NCBI RefSeq assembly: GCF_003367175.1
Contig: NZ_QRGA01000016.1
Coordinates: forward strand, 62,001-126,000
DNA: 64,000 bases
Direction of reading: 5' to 3'
Source of the DNA: Trinickia dinghuensis
GTDB lineage: Bacteria > Pseudomonadota > Gammaproteobacteria > Burkholderiales > Burkholderiaceae
The position numbers and the translations under genes were made by a program. Shown one piece after another: positions 63,219-64,000 of this stretch (position 1 is its first letter; every line of letters begins with the position of its first letter). The notes under the pieces are model-generated. The model was not told where the DNA came from. It was given only the letters and a program-made list of their open reading frames with translations, and ran no database searches.

Positions 63219-64000
63219 ATGATCCTCGTTACGGGCGGCGCCGGTTTCATCGGCGCGAACTTCGTCCTCGATTGGCTGCGCGGCTGCGACGAGCCGATTC
63301 TCAATGTCGATAAACTCACATACGCGGGCAATCTGCGGACGCTGGAGCCCGTGCTTCACGATCCCAAGCATGTTTTCGCCCGTGTCGACATTTGCGATGC
63401 CGCTGCGCTCGATGCCTTGTTCGCCGAGCATCGTCCACGCGCCGTCGTTCATTTTGCCGCCGAAAGTCATGTAGATCGCTCGATCCACGGCCCCGCGGAT
63501 TTCGTCCAAACGAACGTCGTCGGCACGTTTACGCTGCTCGAGGCCGCACGCGCCTATTGGAGCAAACTCGATGCCGGCGAGCGCGCCGCATTTCGCTTCC
63601 TGCATGTGTCCACGGACGAAGTGTTCGGGTCTCTGTCCGCCACGGATCCGCAGTTCTCCGAAACGACCCCTTACGCGCCGAACAGCCCGTATTCGGCAAC
63701 GAAGGCCGGGTCGGACCATCTGGTGCGCGCTTACCACCACACCTACGGACTACCGACGCTCACGACGAACTGTTCCAATAACTACGGCCCGTATCAGTTT
63801 CCCGAGAAGCTGATTCCGCTGGTGATCGCGAATGCGATCGCGGGCAAGTCGCTGCCGGTCTACGGCGATGGCCAGAACGTACGCGATTGGCTTTACGTCG
63901 GCGATCATTGCGCGGCGATTCGCGAGGTGCTCGGGTGTGGCGAGCCGGGTGAAACGTACAACATCGGCGGGTGGAACGAGAAAACGAACATCGAGGTCGT
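63219..64000 (+). CDS. rfbB: dTDP-glucose 4,6-dehydratase, N-terminal part
   Basis: The first 260 codons of a dehydratase; the gene continues beyond the window. It makes dTDP-4-keto-6-deoxyglucose for rhamnose synthesis. [15 protein letters not shown] (7-21) binds [14 protein letters not shown] is the catalytic segment, and [44 protein letters not shown] is the family block with the Tyr-x3-Lys pair. AAGGGA precedes the ATG at 63219. It is the expected first gene of an rfb/O-antigen locus beside apaH. Confidence 0.97.
   Translation, partial: MILVTGGAGFIGANFVLDWLRGCDEPILNVDKLTYAGNLRTLEPVLHDPKHVFARVDICDAAALDALFAEHRPRAVVHFAAESHVDRSIHGPADFVQTNVVGTFTLLEAARAYWSKLDAGERAAFRFLHVSTDEVFGSLSATDPQFSETTPYAPNSPYSATKAGSDHLVRAYHHTYGLPTLTTNCSNNYGPYQFPEKLIPLVIANAIAGKSLPVYGDGQNVRDWLYVGDHCAAIREVLGCGEPGETYNIGGWNEKTNIEV

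Overview
The window is a high-GC (mid-60s %) beta-proteobacterial chromosome segment, most likely from the Burkholderiaceae (Burkholderia/Paraburkholderia/Trinickia-like). The assignment rests on gene content and order: a gmd-fcl-wza-wzc exopolysaccharide locus of the cepacian type, a groESL operon with a CIRCE operator, the run yqgE-ruvX-pyrR-pyrB-pyrC', and an apaH gene directly followed by rfbB, which is the known left edge of the LPS O-antigen locus in Burkholderia. No rRNA, tRNA, CRISPR array or intact insertion sequence was seen.

Layout. 1-4667: two tandem lipoprotein glycosidase-like genes and a truncated GlxA-type regulator, all on the minus strand. 5584-30314: a large exopolysaccharide locus. 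It holds a second GlxA-type regulator, manC, an undecaprenyl-phosphate sugar transferase, wza, wzc, gmd, fcl, five glycosyltransferases, a WcaF-type acetyltransferase, a GMC oxidoreductase, a Wzy-like polymerase, an acyltransferase-3 protein and a Wzx flippase. A TauE/SafE permease and a small secreted protein lie within it. 30259-31946: an SSS-family symporter with its DUF3311 partner. 32298-33932: an ECF sigma, membrane protein and periplasmic metal-sensor-like operon. 33996-41488: a YbaK-family deacylase, YbjQ, a DUF1800/DUF1501 pair, a YXWGXW lipoprotein and pqiABC. 41529-44599: a second ECF sigma system with a zinc-type anti-sigma factor, a cupredoxin and a Tat-exported phosphoesterase. 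44880-48160: DUF2239, SatP-like acetate transporter, a structured non-coding stretch that may be a mobile-element relic, a small secreted protein and an LLM flavin monooxygenase. 48470-50230: a DUF4157 (HExxH) toxin/effector-like gene. 50450-52665: groESL with promoter, CIRCE and terminator. 52719-54180: an AbiE-type toxin-antitoxin pair. 54311-63026: housekeeping genes (thiD-like, rubredoxin, yqgE, ruvX, pyrimidine genes, plsC, apaH). 63219-64000: start of rfbB, cut by the window edge.

How the genes work together. ManC makes GDP-mannose and Gmd plus Fcl convert it to GDP-L-fucose. The WcaJ-type enzyme loads the first sugar phosphate on undecaprenyl phosphate, the glycosyltransferases extend it, the acyl/acetyltransferases and perhaps the GMC oxidoreductase modify it, Wzx flips it, Wzy polymerises it, and Wza/Wzc export it. 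The two lipoprotein glycosidases beside the locus may trim or release this polymer. This is inference from context.

The most unusual items are the DUF4157 protein, the tandem glycosidases, the GMC oxidoreductase in a polysaccharide locus, the possible omega-RNA-like relic near 46.7 kb, and a 286-base antisense overlap of two exopolysaccharide genes.
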